From Paracyclopina nana (Eukaryota > Arthropoda > Copepoda > Cyclopoida > Cyclopettidae), in contig JAGUCH010000003.1 of the NCBI GenBank assembly GCA_019096065.1, positions 9,114,001-9,178,000 on the forward strand: a stretch of 64,000 bases of DNA, written 5' to 3'. Under the pieces are notes generated by a model, which saw only the letters and a program-made list of their open reading frames with translations, did no database searches and was not told the DNA's origin. This document shows, piece after piece, positions 22,098 to 34,500 of the stretch. Position 1 is the first letter of the stretch. The number at the start of each line of letters is the position of its first letter. The translations under genes and the position numbers were made by a program.

Positions 22098-23946
22098 GAC
22101 ATAATGTTTATGTGTGATTTAGCTTAACAAAAAAAATTTTCTCGAACATTCCCCATAAAATATTGAAAGTCTCACTGAAGTTACGTACAAGTGTAGGTTA
22201 AAAGTTTCAGTGAAGTCATGTACAAGTTATAGAAGTTGAACCTTTTTTGCAACGGTAACTACACGTGGAAGCCTTCAAAAAAGACACATTTATTCATTCC
22301 ATCAACTAACTTCACTGAAACTTTCGATTCCGGTGAGGTAGTCTCAAATCTCAGCTGAGTCACCGACGATTGACCCCATTGCATCGCATATTTTTAGCCA
22401 GTGTTTTTAAACTGTTATAAGACTGCAATTTGGGCTTTTCAAGAGGTAAATTGAGTCCGCTCAAGACTACATATTGAAGCCGCTCAAGGCTACAATATTA
22501 GACTGTTTAACAGACTGATTTTTCATCGCGGGGCTTCGTTTGATACATTGATTCGGGTTTGATTTTTCAATTTTGGGCCCAAACCCCTTGTCACCATGTG
22601 GTTTGATGGGGTTTCAAGTTTGGCGGCCCCCAGGATGCTCTAAGGGGGTCAAATGGGGCCTGGTCTTATCAGCTGATTGAAACAAGGCAAATCTTTGCGG
22701 GGGCGTGGCTGGAGGAGTGGAGGGCAGCCAAAATCAACTATGCCCCAATTCTTGAGGCCCCTGGGGGGTGTCCAGATGTCAGGGGAAAAAAGTTGGAAAA
22801 AGTCCTCGGCAAGGCCAAAAAAAGCCAAAATTTGCATTTTCGGACCCAACTTTGAGGCCGATTATCTCCAAAGGCTACGGATGGATTTTGGATTTTTTTG
22901 CTCCAAATGGCAGATAAAGATCCAAATTAGTACCAAGAAAAAATTTGGGAGGGTGTTATTCCTCGTTTGTCCGCTACGAGCTCTCAAAGTTGGACAAAAT
23001 TCACTTTTTCACAGTAGTAACAAAATGGCTACTTTTCTTCTGTCAAAAATTCTCGATTGGTCACAGTGGCCAAGTTGATGGCTGGAGTGTGGGCCATTTG
23101 GTCTGGAGGACACCTCTAGGGTCTCAGTGGTTGGTATCAGGTCCAACTTCCTTGGTAGGGCAAGGCCAGGCCCAGCCAGGAGCCTTGGAGCCGAGCCATC
23201 GCGACGGCCATTTCGATTCAGTGGCAATTCCAAGGGCCTTGCTGCCAATTCTGGGGACAGATTGTTGACCATTTGGCCTTGATCACTCCTTTAGGGTCCC
23301 AACAGATGATTTCAAGGCTAACAGTCAAGGTACAGCAAGGTCAGCTTGATCCAGGGGGCTCGGAGTTCACTTGTGGCATTGGTGATTTGGCTACAGAAAG
23401 TCTTCGAGGGCCTCGAGGGCCAAGTTCTCTGATCAGGTGAGGATTTTTTGAGCTGTATCACTCCTTTGGCATCCCATGAGATGATTTCAAGTTCAACTTT
23501 GATGGTGATCATCAGCTGACTGCTTCCAGGGCTACCAGAGCTTATTTGCCAACTCAGCTGCCAATGGTTCAATGAAAGGCAGCATGGATCACAGCCAAGA
23601 CCAAGGCTGGAGAGTGGATTTTTTAGGCTGAATCAACTCAAATGGAAGCAAGGAGATGAAAGACAGTCTATTTTTCATGGTGTTATGCTCCTTTCTTCAA
23701 CCAGGAGTGCCAAAGCTTCATGGGAACAAAAGTCGAAAATGGCTTCAATAAAGAGCTCCTTTGATTGCAGCCAAGACGAGCGATGGCAAGTCACTTTTTT
23801 GCTCCAGCTCAGCTCAGTTGGTGCCAAGGAGGCTGTGGAAGGTGTAAACATTCTGGTGTTGTGCACCTTTCATGAATCTGGATATGCAAAACTTTACTGT
23901 GACAGCCAGAGGTCTTATAATAACAACTGCTACTCACGGATGAAAA

Positions 23947-25367
23947 AACAAATTTTTCACATTCCACAGCCTCTTTGGCACCAATGGAGTTGAGCTGGAC
24001 CAAAAAAGTCAAGTTCAATCCGCGATTTGCTGTGCGCGAGCCCATTTTCATCCGCGAGTAGTAGCATATAGTATAATAGTGGCTGTCACTCCATAAAACT
24101 TTGCCCAGTCCAGAATCATGAAAAATGGAGAACACCCGAAATTTTTCACATTCCACAGCCTCTTTGGCACCAATGGAGTTGAGCTGGACCAAAAAATTCG
24201 CATTCCACCCGCGATTTGTCGAGCGCGAGCCTTTTTCATCCGTGAGTAGCAGTTGTTATTATAAGAGCTCTGGCTATCACATGAAAGTTTTGCGCATCCA
24301 GAACCATGAAAGGAGCGCAACACCTGACAGTTTGCACCTTCTAAATTCTCTTTGGCACCCACTGAGTTGAGCTGGGGCAAAAAATTCGCATTTTATCGCG
24401 GATTTTTTGAGCGAGAGCCCACTTCTTCGGCATTTATACTATTATTTTGGCCCTCTATATAAATGGCTGAAGAAAAAAGTTTAGCACATGTAAAATCGCG
24501 ATAGGTGCATAACACCTGAAATTTTACACCTTCTAAATTCTCTTTGGCACCCACTGAGGTGATCCAGGCCAAAAAAGTCGAGTTCCATCCGTGAATTTTT
24601 GAGCGCAAGGCGTTTTCCGTTTGCGAGTAGCAGTTGCTACTATAGGAGCAGCAGTGCCAGGAAAGTTTTGCGAAGCCAGAACCATGAAAGGAGCACAACA
24701 CCTGACAGTTTGCACCTTCTAAATTCTCTTTGGCACCCACTGAGTTGAGCTGGGGCAAAAAATTCGCATTTTATCGCGGACTTTTTGAGCGAGAGCCGAC
24801 TTCTTCGGCATATATATATTGTGGCCCTATAAATATGGCTGAAGAAAAAAGTTTAGCATATGTAAAATCGTGATAGGTGCATAACACCTGAAATTTTACA
24901 CCTTCTAAATTCTCTTTGGCACCAATGGAGTTGAGCTGGACAAAAAAATTCGCATTCGACCCGCGATTTGCTGTTCGCGAGCCCATTTTCATCCGCGAGT
25001 AGCAGCACTTAGCATAATAGTGGCTGTCACTCCATAAAACTTTGCCCAGTCCAGAATCATGAAATATGGAGAACACCCGAAATTTTTCACATTCCACAGC
25101 CTCTTTGGCACCAATGGAGTTGAGCTGGACCAAAAAAGTCAAGTTCAATCCGCGATTTGTCGAGCGCGAGCCCATTTTCATCCGCGAGTAGCAGCATATA
25201 GTATAATAGTGGCCATCACTCCATAAAACTTTGCCCAGTCCAGAATCATGAAAAATGGAGAACACCCGAAATTTTTCACATTCCACAGCCTCTTTGGCAC
25301 CAATGGAGTTGAGCTGGACCAAAAAAGTCAAGTTCAATCCGCGATTTGTCGAGCGCGAGCCTTTTTC
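23947..25367. repeat. Tandem array of ~187-190-bp units at the palindrome centre
   Basis: TTTTTCACATTCC at about 23953 recurs 189 bp later at about 24142, and related units start near 24331, 24519, 24706, 24893, 25082 and 25268. The arms contain further units. Since 189 is 63 codons, the minus strand shows long frames (127, 110, 121 and 188 codons) repeating a 63-residue unit with QLNSIGAKEAVE at its core. I see no start context, splice sites or known domain that would make this a real gene. Confidence 0.88.
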
Positions 25368-26582
25368 ATCCGTGAGTAGCAGTTGTTATTATAAGAGCTC
25401 TGGCTGTCACAGTAAAGTTTTGCATATCCAGATTCATGAAAGGTGCACAACACCAGAATGTTTACACCTTCCACAGCCTCCTTGGCACCAACTGAGCTGA
25501 GCTGGAGCAAAAAAGTGACTTGCCATCGCTCGTCTTGGCTGCAATCAAAGGAGCTCTTTATTGAAGCCATTTTCGACTTTTGTTCCCATGAAGCTTTGGC
25601 ACTCCTGGTTGAAGAAAGGAGCATAACACCATGAAAAATAGACTGTCTTTCATCTCCTTGCTTCCATTTGAGTTGATTCAGCCTAAAAAATCCACTCTCC
25701 AGCCTTGGTCTTGGCTGTGATCCATGCTGCCTTTCATTGAACCATTGGCAGCTGAGTTGGCAAATAAGCTCTGGTAGCCCTGGAAGCAGTCAGCTGATGA
25801 TCACCATCAAAGTTGAACTTGAAATCATCTCATGGGATGCCAAAGGAGTGATACAGCTCAAAAAATCCTCACCTGATCAGAGAACTTGGCCCTCGAGGCC
25901 CTCGAAGACTTTCTGTAGCCAAATCACCAATGCCACAAGTGAACTCCGAGCCCCCTGGATCAAGCTGACCTTGCTGTACCTTGACTGTTAGCCTTGAAAT
26001 CATCTGTTGGGACCCTAAAGGAGTGATCAAGGCCAAATGGTCAACAATCTGTCCCCAGAATTGGCAGCAAGGCCCTTGGAATTGCCACTGAATCGAAATG
26101 GCCGTCGCGATGGCTCGGCTCCAAGGCTCCTGGCTGGGCCTGGCCTTGCCCTACCAAGGAAGTTGGACCTGATACCAACCACTGAGACCCTAGAGGTGTC
26201 CTCCAGACCAAATGGCCCACACTCCAGCCATCAACTTGGCCACTGTGACCAATCGAGAATTTTTGACAGAAGAAAAGTAGCCATTTTGTTACTACTGTGA
26301 AAAAGTGAATTTTGTCCAACTTTGAGAGCTCGTAGCGGACAAACGAGGAATAACACCCTCCCAAATTTTTTCTTGGTACTAATTTGGATCTTTATCTGCC
26401 ATTTGGAGCAAAAAAATCCAAAATCCATCCGTAGCCTTTGGAGATAATCGGCCTCAAAGTTGGGTCCGAAAATGCAAATTTTGGCTTTTTTTGGCCTTGC
26501 CGAGGACTTTTTCCAACTTTTTTCCCCTGACATCTGGACACCCCCCAGGGGCCTCAAGAATTGGGGCATAGTTGATTTTGGC

Positions 26583-26879
26583 TAGAGCACTGAGATTTGA
26601 TGAGAGTATCTCGTTCTTAACAACAGCTGAACTTTTTTGTGACAAAATTTACTAAGGTAAAGCTCAAACTACAGCTCCGATCAGAACGAAAATTTGAGGT
26701 GTTCATGGTTTCTCGATACAATTACCAAATTGCGAATAAAAAATTGCACTACATAACATAAAAAACGGTGGAACAAAAATGGGCAGTTGTCGTGTTACCG
26801 CAGGCCGGCCGGCCACCTTTAGGCTGTTTTTGTGAACTGAGTTTTGAGAACGTTTTACTCATCAAAATACAGAGCTCTA
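26583..26879. mobile_element. 297-bp hAT-like MITE in one palindrome arm only
   Basis: It begins TAGAGCACTGAGATTTGATG and ends with the imperfect complement CATCAAAATACAGAGCTCTA. An exact 8-bp duplication, ATTTTGGC, flanks it (26575-26582 and 26880-26887). The left arm, at about 22728-22735, carries the same target once and without the insert, so the insertion boundaries are certain. There is no coding capacity. The 8-bp TSD and TAGAG-type ends suggest the hAT superfamily. Confidence 0.92.
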
Positions 26880-27458
26880 ATTTTGGCTGCCCTCCACTCC
26901 TCCAGCCACGCCCCCGCAAAGATTTGCCTTGTTTCAATCAGCTGATAAGACCAGGCCCCATTTGACCCCCTTAGAGCATCCTGGGGGCCGCCAAACTTGA
27001 AACCCCATCAAACCACATGGTGACAAGGGGTTTGGGCCCAAAATTGAAAAATCAAACCCGAATCGATGTATCAAACGAAGCCCCGCGATGAAAAATCAGT
27101 CTGTTAAGATGCAAATTGAGGCTGCTCAAGACTGCAAATTGTGGCGGCTATAGACTACGAATTGAGGTCGCTCAAAACTACGATTTGAGGCTGCTCAAGA
27201 CTAAAAATTGAAGCCTCTACCGCACAGGGGGACTCGATCTACAGCTAATCTCCAATCTTGCCAATAAGCTGCCAATAAAGCTCTAGGAAATGAATTCCCC
27301 TGGTGATTTTTTTCCTTTGAAGAAAATTCCCCAGGTTAATTTTTTCCCAAATGTTTATATTTCGTATTTCCGTATTATATGCTGGTTTTGGTAAAGAAAT
27401 AAACTGAGAACTATTTGGAAATTGAAACCTAACCAGGGATTTTCGGTTACCGGTAGAG

Positions 27459-27525
27459 AAATAGGTTTCTTGCCTCATTCTCTTTTGTTAAGCCAAAAAT
27501 CACAAAGCAAGCATCTGGAAAATTT
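27459..27525 (+). repeat. Diverged 82-bp satellite fragment next to copy 2
   Basis: AAATAGGTTTCTTGCCTC, then TCTTTTGTTAAGCC, then AATCACAAAGCAAGCATC follow the order of the satellite monomer with gaps. It directly follows CGGTAGAG, exactly as at the right end of copy 1 (4198/4199). Confidence 0.65.
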
Positions 27526-27627
27526 AGTTTATGGCTACAGATTTATTAGGCAAGCTTGAGTATGTTTATTAATTGATTATCACAGTTGGCAGAAAACTCA
27601 ATAATAAGTATATGTGCAGCATAAGTG

Positions 27628-30600
27628 TTACACAGAGGTTTCAGAATTGATTCTGAGAACAAACTTATTTGATTCGTGGTCAATGATTTCTTCTGAAATG
27701 TGAAAATGAGGTAGCTTTGTCACTTGGCACAACAGAGAGATATCACCCTGTCTCAACTGGAAGAGCGTCCCTGGTTGAATGTCTCTGTAGAGGAGCCTTT
27801 CAGAGACCAGCGACCACGAATGAACATCCCGGACTTCGCGCTCATTCTGGAAAATGAAACGGTGACATCAGGAATGGAGGAGCAAGTCATCAAATAAACG
27901 CATTCCTCACCTGAAGTACTGGCGTGGTAACTAGATACCTTTCGAGGAAGGCTCTTGGTGACAAATCGTAGGACAGGCAAGTGGACAAATGCTGCAGAAT
28001 GGCCTCGATTGAATGCCTCGGTTGCTGCCTCGTCACCCGGAGGTACTTTTGCAGGGGCCTCGACAGAGTGGGGAAAATGGCCTGAGCCGCCTCGTAGGAT
28101 TCCATGGGCGCTTTGTCTTTTGCTAAGAAATACGCGTACAGATGCAGGCACATGAGGAGAAGAAAAACCTTACTTGGCTGGTTGGTTTGCATCCTCTTGA
28201 TGTGAGTGAAGGCTTCCTCCGCCGCAGAGATCAGCCTCGCCTTTCTCTTCTTCAACTTACGCTCGTATTCGTATTCCTCGTAGAATCGCTCGTTGTGTGA
28301 CGAGCTGAATCCGCCCTTTTTGGAAGCATGGCTGACCACCGTGGAATTGCCGTCCTGTAAAATGGGTAATGCTACAGCTTTCTTGTCTCGCGAGGTAAAT
28401 CAGAATTCTCCCTACATTGGCATTGCCGTCAATGTCGTACACCTTGATGCCCTTCCTATTTCTGGCTCCTCCGCTCAGCTGCCGGTCAAGGTAGGGATTG
28501 TAGATGGGAAACTCGGTGTAGTACTTGTCCAAAACCCACGCAGCCGCTCTCTGCACCGACATTTGGCCAACGGCAAAGCCTTTGGATTCGCCATCCGGCG
28601 ACCGCAGGACCTTGATGTAGAACTGGGCATTCCTGTGGCGCAGCTCGATGAGCAGGAGCGCCAAATAGTGGATAAAAAGCAGGGCGTCGACCAAGTGTAT
28701 TGCAAACTGGACCAGTCCCACATATTCCACTCGCTCCGTCTCCTTGAGGATGTGGCTGGCGTAGAAGAGCCAGAAGCTGATGAGGAAGATGAGGATGAGG
28801 AGGCAGACGAAGGCCCGGTAGATGTGGATTCTGGGCAAGGTAGATCTGGTGCTTCGATAGAAAATGCCCCACGTCCCCACAACTAAAACGAATAGTTTGA
28901 AGGCTAGTGAGACGAGCATTCCGTCGCATTCCACTCCGCACTGGAGCTGGGAGGTGCGGAGCCCGAAGACGCCCAGTTTGGGAAGACCCGCCATCAGAAT
29001 CGGGCTGATGAGGGCGAGCATGGACAAAAAGCCGGCTGTAAGAGGCCCGATGTGTCTGCGCAGCCGAAACACCATGCCCCTTTCAGTCTCGAGACGCCAT
29101 TTGTCCATCTCGGGGGCAAAGCCGCCCGCGGGTCCGTTGCCCACGTAGCCGGACTGCCCGTTACCGTCCGGGTAGTCCATGTCGGAATTCACGGTGACGG
29201 CGGTCGTATTTTCACCCCAGTGTTCGTCCTGAAAAACATTAAACTAATGGATCTTCGGCTCATGATGCAAAACTGGAAATTCGTCTCGGTTTCGGCTACT
29301 CCTACCTATTTCTAATGGCAATTTGTTCAGCCGGTGATAAATTAAGCCGGAGCTCCTTGCAGTAGTGACCTCCAGAGCAAGTTCAATATCAAAAGATTTT
29401 GACGAAGATGACACACGTATACGTGGTTCCAACTTAATAAGGTTTTTTCACCCGAGGGCGGGGCGACAAATTGGCCCACAATAAATCAACAATTAAGTTA
29501 CCCACACGATTTGTAGTGACCTGCACTCGTTTAATGCTTGACATGCTTATTTTTTCTACGGAGCAAATTTTACTGTCAAAATATAGTCGCTGTCAAATTC
29601 AAAAAGTAACCTTGCATATTTGTCAGCTAGGGAAAAAAATCTAGGATCACTTTTCCTCCGCAATGCACCACTTATCACAGTTTGAAGTGAATCTCTATCT
29701 CACAAGTTGCAGTGCGCATGCTCCTGTTGGGAGGCCAAAAACGATGACGATGAGCAAAAAAGGTCGCCGTTAGAAATGCCAAAGTGAAATTCTAAAGAAG
29801 CTCCTTATCTGAAGCGCCTAAAAAGGGCAGAGGATCGCACGGGAGAATTTTAATGAAAAGTTTGCACCCTTATTAGCGCCACTGCAACTGGTGTGGTTTT
29901 TTTTGGTCAAATTGAAGAGCCGCAGATAAGACAATCTTCCAAACGAAAATAATGATGGCAGTTGCTCGAGCACAACCATCATTCACAACTACTTGAAGTC
30001 GAGTGGTTTTCCTGGGAGGAATGTTACGATGCAAGCTCCCAGAGGAGATCGAGCCTAGCTGATGACAAGCATTCGGTTTATGGCAGGAGACGTACTCAAA
30101 CAATGGCCCTCTCGAGTGCTTGGGCCGCCAGTTTGGGATTGTTTGTAAATGTTTTCACTTTGTCAATTGGGACTTTTATAGACTAGCAGCTTTTTAATTA
30201 GGCGGGCTAGCAGCAGCGCAGAAGCAAATGCCGAAGTTTCAGGGGAAAAATGCCAAGAATCTGTCAGCAGCTCTGCTTATCTTGACATAAACAAAGGAGT
30301 TAGCCCCCAGAAGCGCATCATTATGATGGGAAAGTGAGTTTGGCAGCAATTTATCACCATCAGTAGGAGCATCGGCCGAGGCGAAACAGGTTTGATTCAT
30401 CTCTCATTCCTACCGTATGCTAATGCCAATCGCGCGTCACAACTCAGTTGTGACATCATTTGGATGACAAATGTCCGAAAAGATGGCGTACCTGTGGCAG
30501 AATTTGAACTTCAATCACTTCTTGGTGCTCGTCCGAATCATCCTGGTTGGACATGTTGGTGTCTCCCGTCGTGTTTATGGCCCTGTTGCTCAGATGACCC

Positions 30601-31481
30601 ATGTTCGACGAGGACCTGCAAGAGATGTCATTTTTGCATGCAATACTTTTCGTGGTAGGATTGGCAAAGTCGTGACCAGCCGCCGTAGTGAATTACAAAT
30701 TGTCCGTTTTATGCGGAATTCCGCGCATTTTAGGCTTTCGGATAGGCGCGTGAATCTCGTGATCGGCGTAATGAAATTACCAAGGACCTAGGCTCGATGA
30801 GCACTGGCTCAGCCTCTTCTGGAGATTTCAAAGTGGCATTGTCGTTGAACTCTACAGAAGAGACTACAAATTGCCAATTTTTACGGTCCCAGACCACGGT
30901 GCACAGCTATGCGGTCACTTTTTAAATTCCACGTTAGAAGATGATGATGGTGGGGCGAAGGGGTCAAATATGAACTAGCCTTCTTTTTCTTGCCGAAGAA
31001 ACTGTGACAATGAAGCTGGTTCGTGGAAAGTGACATAGAGCCGCTCCGAAAAAATGTGAAATTGTGGAGGGGATTTCGGCTATTCAAGCATGAGGGTTTT
31101 ACGGACCTTACTCACGCGGCGGCAGATGACACGAAAGCTTCGTTCACTTGCTTACCCTAGAGTATCTCGAGTGTAGGCCTGGTTGGCAATGCCGCCAGCT
31201 GTCATGGGAGTGTAGACGCTCGTGGAATTTATGTATCCACTGCCATTCACTAAACCAGCGTGGTTATGAATCAACGGCGGCACGAGCCTCTCAGTTTTCT
31301 TCTTTCTCGCCACAGAGTTACTGCTATTGGTGGCCGGCGCTAGCGCGCTGCTGTTATTCGAGGCCATGGAAGAGTTGTTGTGGTAGGGAGCAGCTCCATT
31401 GCCAGAGCTCTGCCCCGATCCAGGGCTGGATCCGTTCTGGGAAGACCTAGAGTGGTGAAGCATCATCCTCTCGGTGTCCAT
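27628..31481 (-). CDS. Vang: Van Gogh/Strabismus planar cell polarity protein (VANGL)
   Basis: This is a four-pass membrane protein of the core planar polarity pathway, partner of Prickle and Dishevelled. Supported exons are 31481-31156 (starts MDTERM, with HSRSS like the vertebrate VANGL N-terminal Ser cluster), 29228-28416 ([12 protein letters not shown], then four hydrophobic segments), 28354-28174, 28122-27911 and 27846-27628. The last one ends in the PDZ ligand ETSV, identical to vertebrate [24 protein letters not shown] and AFLERYL are family blocks. The last four exons join in phase. The first exon ends in phase 2, while 29228 needs phase 0, so at least one small exon inside 29229-31155 is missing from this model. 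An in-frame ATG at 31517 could start translation earlier. Minus-strand AATAAA signals lie at 27565-27570 and 27542-27547. Confidence 0.95.
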
Positions 31482-31519
31482 CATTGCGGCTCCAATTTGC
31501 AGCAATGGCATAGCCAACA

Positions 31520-34500
31520 GTTATTACTATTTCAGCTCCGCCGGGTCACGACTCTTGATTGACACAACACAGGGGCAAAGCACAGTGGGATTCCCACCCT
31601 CATGACAACCTCCACTTGACACTTGCGTGAACCTACAGTCAATGATGCACTTTGACAGCACTCATCGCCTGCAACAAGAAACAGAGCATTTCTCAAAAAT
31701 TCTGCTGTTAGATGGTAATACAAGGTGGTTTTTTTCTTGCCACCGATCATCGTGCCTCCCCTCAAAAAGGAGGAGACAATTGGTTGCCTGCGTGCAACCA
31801 TAAAGCCATAAAAGAAGAGCCTTTTTCTAATTATCAAAAGGCTTGGAAAAAGTTCTCACACTTGTTAGGTTAGCTATTGTGAGTCCTTTTGTGCTTGCCA
31901 AAACCGCAATAAATTAAAAGCGAAGAAAAGTATTTGCCAGGAAGCCACACAATTGAGAAATCAGAGGAGATTTCCTCCACTCAATTAAAACACTTGCTTG
32001 ACTTTTCAATGTAGAGTTAGGTGTTCAACTCGACTGAGGGAAGCACAAGGTTGAAGTACCGAAACCACCTGAAGCGAGCGCATCGGAAATCTTTGCGAAG
32101 ACGGCGCGGCGCATAATAAGTGCCCGACCGACCTCGGCGAGAAGTGGAACATGTGAAAAACCAACCCCTAAGCAAATATTTGTCAGAGAGCTCAATAGTG
32201 ATCAACAGTCTTGCGCGAGTGCCATTTTGTGCAGATGCTGGCGTTGAGCTCACCTGAGCTAATGAGCCGATGGGGACAGCCGAGATTTGGACTGTTTTCA
32301 ACAGTGGCTGGTGGGGCAATTTTGATCGCTGGGAGAATTCGTATTTAGTTCCCACGCGCGCCCTCCATGGCTTCCTCTTCTCACTATGTCTCCCTTATTT
32401 CTCGACTAATGTTTCGATTGAGACGAATGCAAAACAATTCACTGATCTTTGCCTTGTCACCCTACTTTAATTTAACGCCATGCCTGCATGCTGCAGCTGC
32501 TGCGCTGTCGTGAGAAGAGCGCAGGAAATCACATGCTCTCAGTTTTTGCTTTCCACGCATGACTTTTTGCTGCGGTCAAATTGAAATGGATTTGATTGTA
32601 GGGAGGCTGCTGTCATTGACTGGGCGAATGTGGGCGTTTAATGCGAGCCCGCTCCTCGGCTTTTTTGCCCCGCTGAGCATATTTGTGGCAAAATGCTCAA
32701 TCAAGCAGATGTCGTTGGGGGGCACAAGACACAGAAAAGGGAACGACTGCAACTTTTAATTGGGTGGACATGCTAGGAAAAATGAGCGTTCACACCTATC
32801 TGATCCTGCTCGGTGATAGGGCAAGAATGCCCATTTAGTGCGACCCAACTTGAATCAGACACACTGCACTGGCCAATGAAGCAGCATATATCATGGCTCG
32901 AAATTACTTTTGCTCACTTGTCATCCACCTCTTTTGTGGTACGATCTGCTTTTTGTTGTGGCTCTCCTCTGGAATAGTAATGTAGGTGCACGTAGGTACG
33001 GAGAAGCATAATTTTCAATCTAAAGTGCGAGTTTGCTGCACCGCCCAACCGTTGTTCGACTCCCCAAAAGGCAACTTTTGACTGAATACGATCCTCATAG
33101 CATCACGTGCACACTCCACGCAAAATTAATCTATGCAATCACCACGCTTCCATCAACTAGCTGTGCATTAGAGTGGATTTCTTTAAGCAGCAGCACACAA
33201 ACCCCTTTTGATGGTGCCCAACGATGTCTTTGTGTGCCTTCAACTCATTTTTGATGTGCAGCCCTTGTCATCAGCTAAAATGTATTCAGGTGCTTTTGAC
33301 GACGACGATGATGATGGCAAAAAGCTAGACTTAATTGAGGTTGCATGCCAAACTCAAATATTCACTTCAGTCAGAGCTAGAATTCTCGGAATGCTTTTCC
33401 TCGATGCCTTCCACTAGTCCAGGCTTTAAATACTTCGATCGAGCTAGGAAAATGAAAAGCTCGTCACAATGTCGTCAACAGAGTCAATTGGGTCTCATTT
33501 TAAATTAGCTTAGCGTGAGGAAGAAATTCTTTTGGTTTCTTTCATTCTTTTGTCAGTTGGGAAGCAGCAATGACTGTGTCGTCGTAAAAAGGTTTGCTTC
33601 GTCATTTTCGCATTAATTCCGCTATTCTGCAAGTTACTTGAGAGTTGAAGAATTCCCTTCAATCTTCGTGATAAGCATCGCACACATTTCGATGGATCGG
33701 AAAGGACCTCCCACTTCATGGAGTGCAATTATTGACCTCAATTCCTCGTCACATCAAAAAGCCATCAAGGTTCTAATGATGGTCATGGTACTGCGACTAC
33801 TGAGCTCGGGAAATGACTAGGCACAACTTTTAATCACACCCTCGAGAATGGTGAAAAGAAAATATTTCAGCTAATAATTATTGAGAGAGGAATGCCTTCT
33901 TGCGGTGACTTAATCCGATTTCTCGAGAAGAAATGGTCAATGGATCGATTTAAAGACAGGATTTACGCAGCCTCAAAAGGTAGCAGCATGAGGTCGTGGG
34001 ATTACGACTCTAATGGTCAAAGCCTGAAAAATCCACGGCTTTTCATTAGGAGAAGCTACTGCAGTAGTGGGCACTTATCAAGCTCCCCGATCTTGTTGAT
34101 TAAACATCTTCTTTGCATGTAGCTGCGTATCACGATGCAATTTTGCGATCCTGTTTTGATAGCCCACCGATCATCAGTTATGGCTAGATTGAGAATGAAA
34201 AAGAAGAACTGGAACAGGCTTCTCTGCTTGAAATTCAGTGCAGGTAAGGAATTTCAATTTTTCTTCTTCTTCATCACATTAGTAATGGTCGTAAAAAGCT
34301 GACTTGAGGGCTACTTTGTCGATCTTTCGACCGTACGTATTGTCATGCGCAGACGGGAAGCCAATTTCAGTCGCAAAAGATGCTTAGCTGCAAAGTTGGC
34401 ACACTTTCCTCCGCTGCGCTGCATGAAACAGCATGTGCAGCGCGATGGATGAATAAAGCCAACATGAAACGCTGGAAGACTCGTAAAAACGTCTCTCTTG

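Larger units (their letters stand above)
22507..27107. repeat. 4.6-kb palindrome with arms of about 1.44 kb
   Basis: Left arm 22507-23946 and right arm 25368-27107 are inverted copies with very few differences (one is the T/C in GATACATTGATTCGG against GATACATCGATTCGG). The right arm is longer only because of a 297-bp insert at 26583-26879. The arms contain degenerate ~180-190-bp units, each recognisable by a CTTTGGCACC-type motif followed by TGAGTTGAGC or GATGATTTCAAG. Mirrored open frames on opposite strands (for example 25737-25991 plus and 23318-23572 minus) are the same sequence read twice and are not supported as genes. Confidence 0.9.
22330..27458. mobile_element. TIR element, copy 2, split by a 4.6-kb palindrome
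   Basis: The left part (about 22340-22506) matches copy 1 through TCTCAGCTGAGTCAC and the adjoining A/T-rich segment. The right part (about 27108-27458) matches copy 1's last 190 bp, through AACTGAGAACTATTTGG and CCAGGGATTTTCGG to CGGTAGAG. Between them lies the palindrome 22507-27107. A 23-24-bp tandem repeat of the type AAATTGAGGCTGCTCAAGAC flanks the palindrome on both sides (about 22445-22500 and 27112-27215). Copy 1 has only one or two of these units, with the 19-bp minisatellite in their place. Confidence 0.65.

Noticed and set aside
22140-22330. Possible separate element with GTCTCACTGAAGTTACGTAC / TTTCAGTGAAGTCATGTAC direct repeats and an inverted ACTTCACTGAAAC
   Set aside because: The repeats are short and imperfect, with no defined ends or target duplication. 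Noted only as flanking sequence.
23009-26300. Mirrored 84-133-codon frames in the palindrome arms
   Set aside because: Each occurs twice, once per arm on opposite strands, because the arms are inverted copies. There is no supporting domain or splice pattern.
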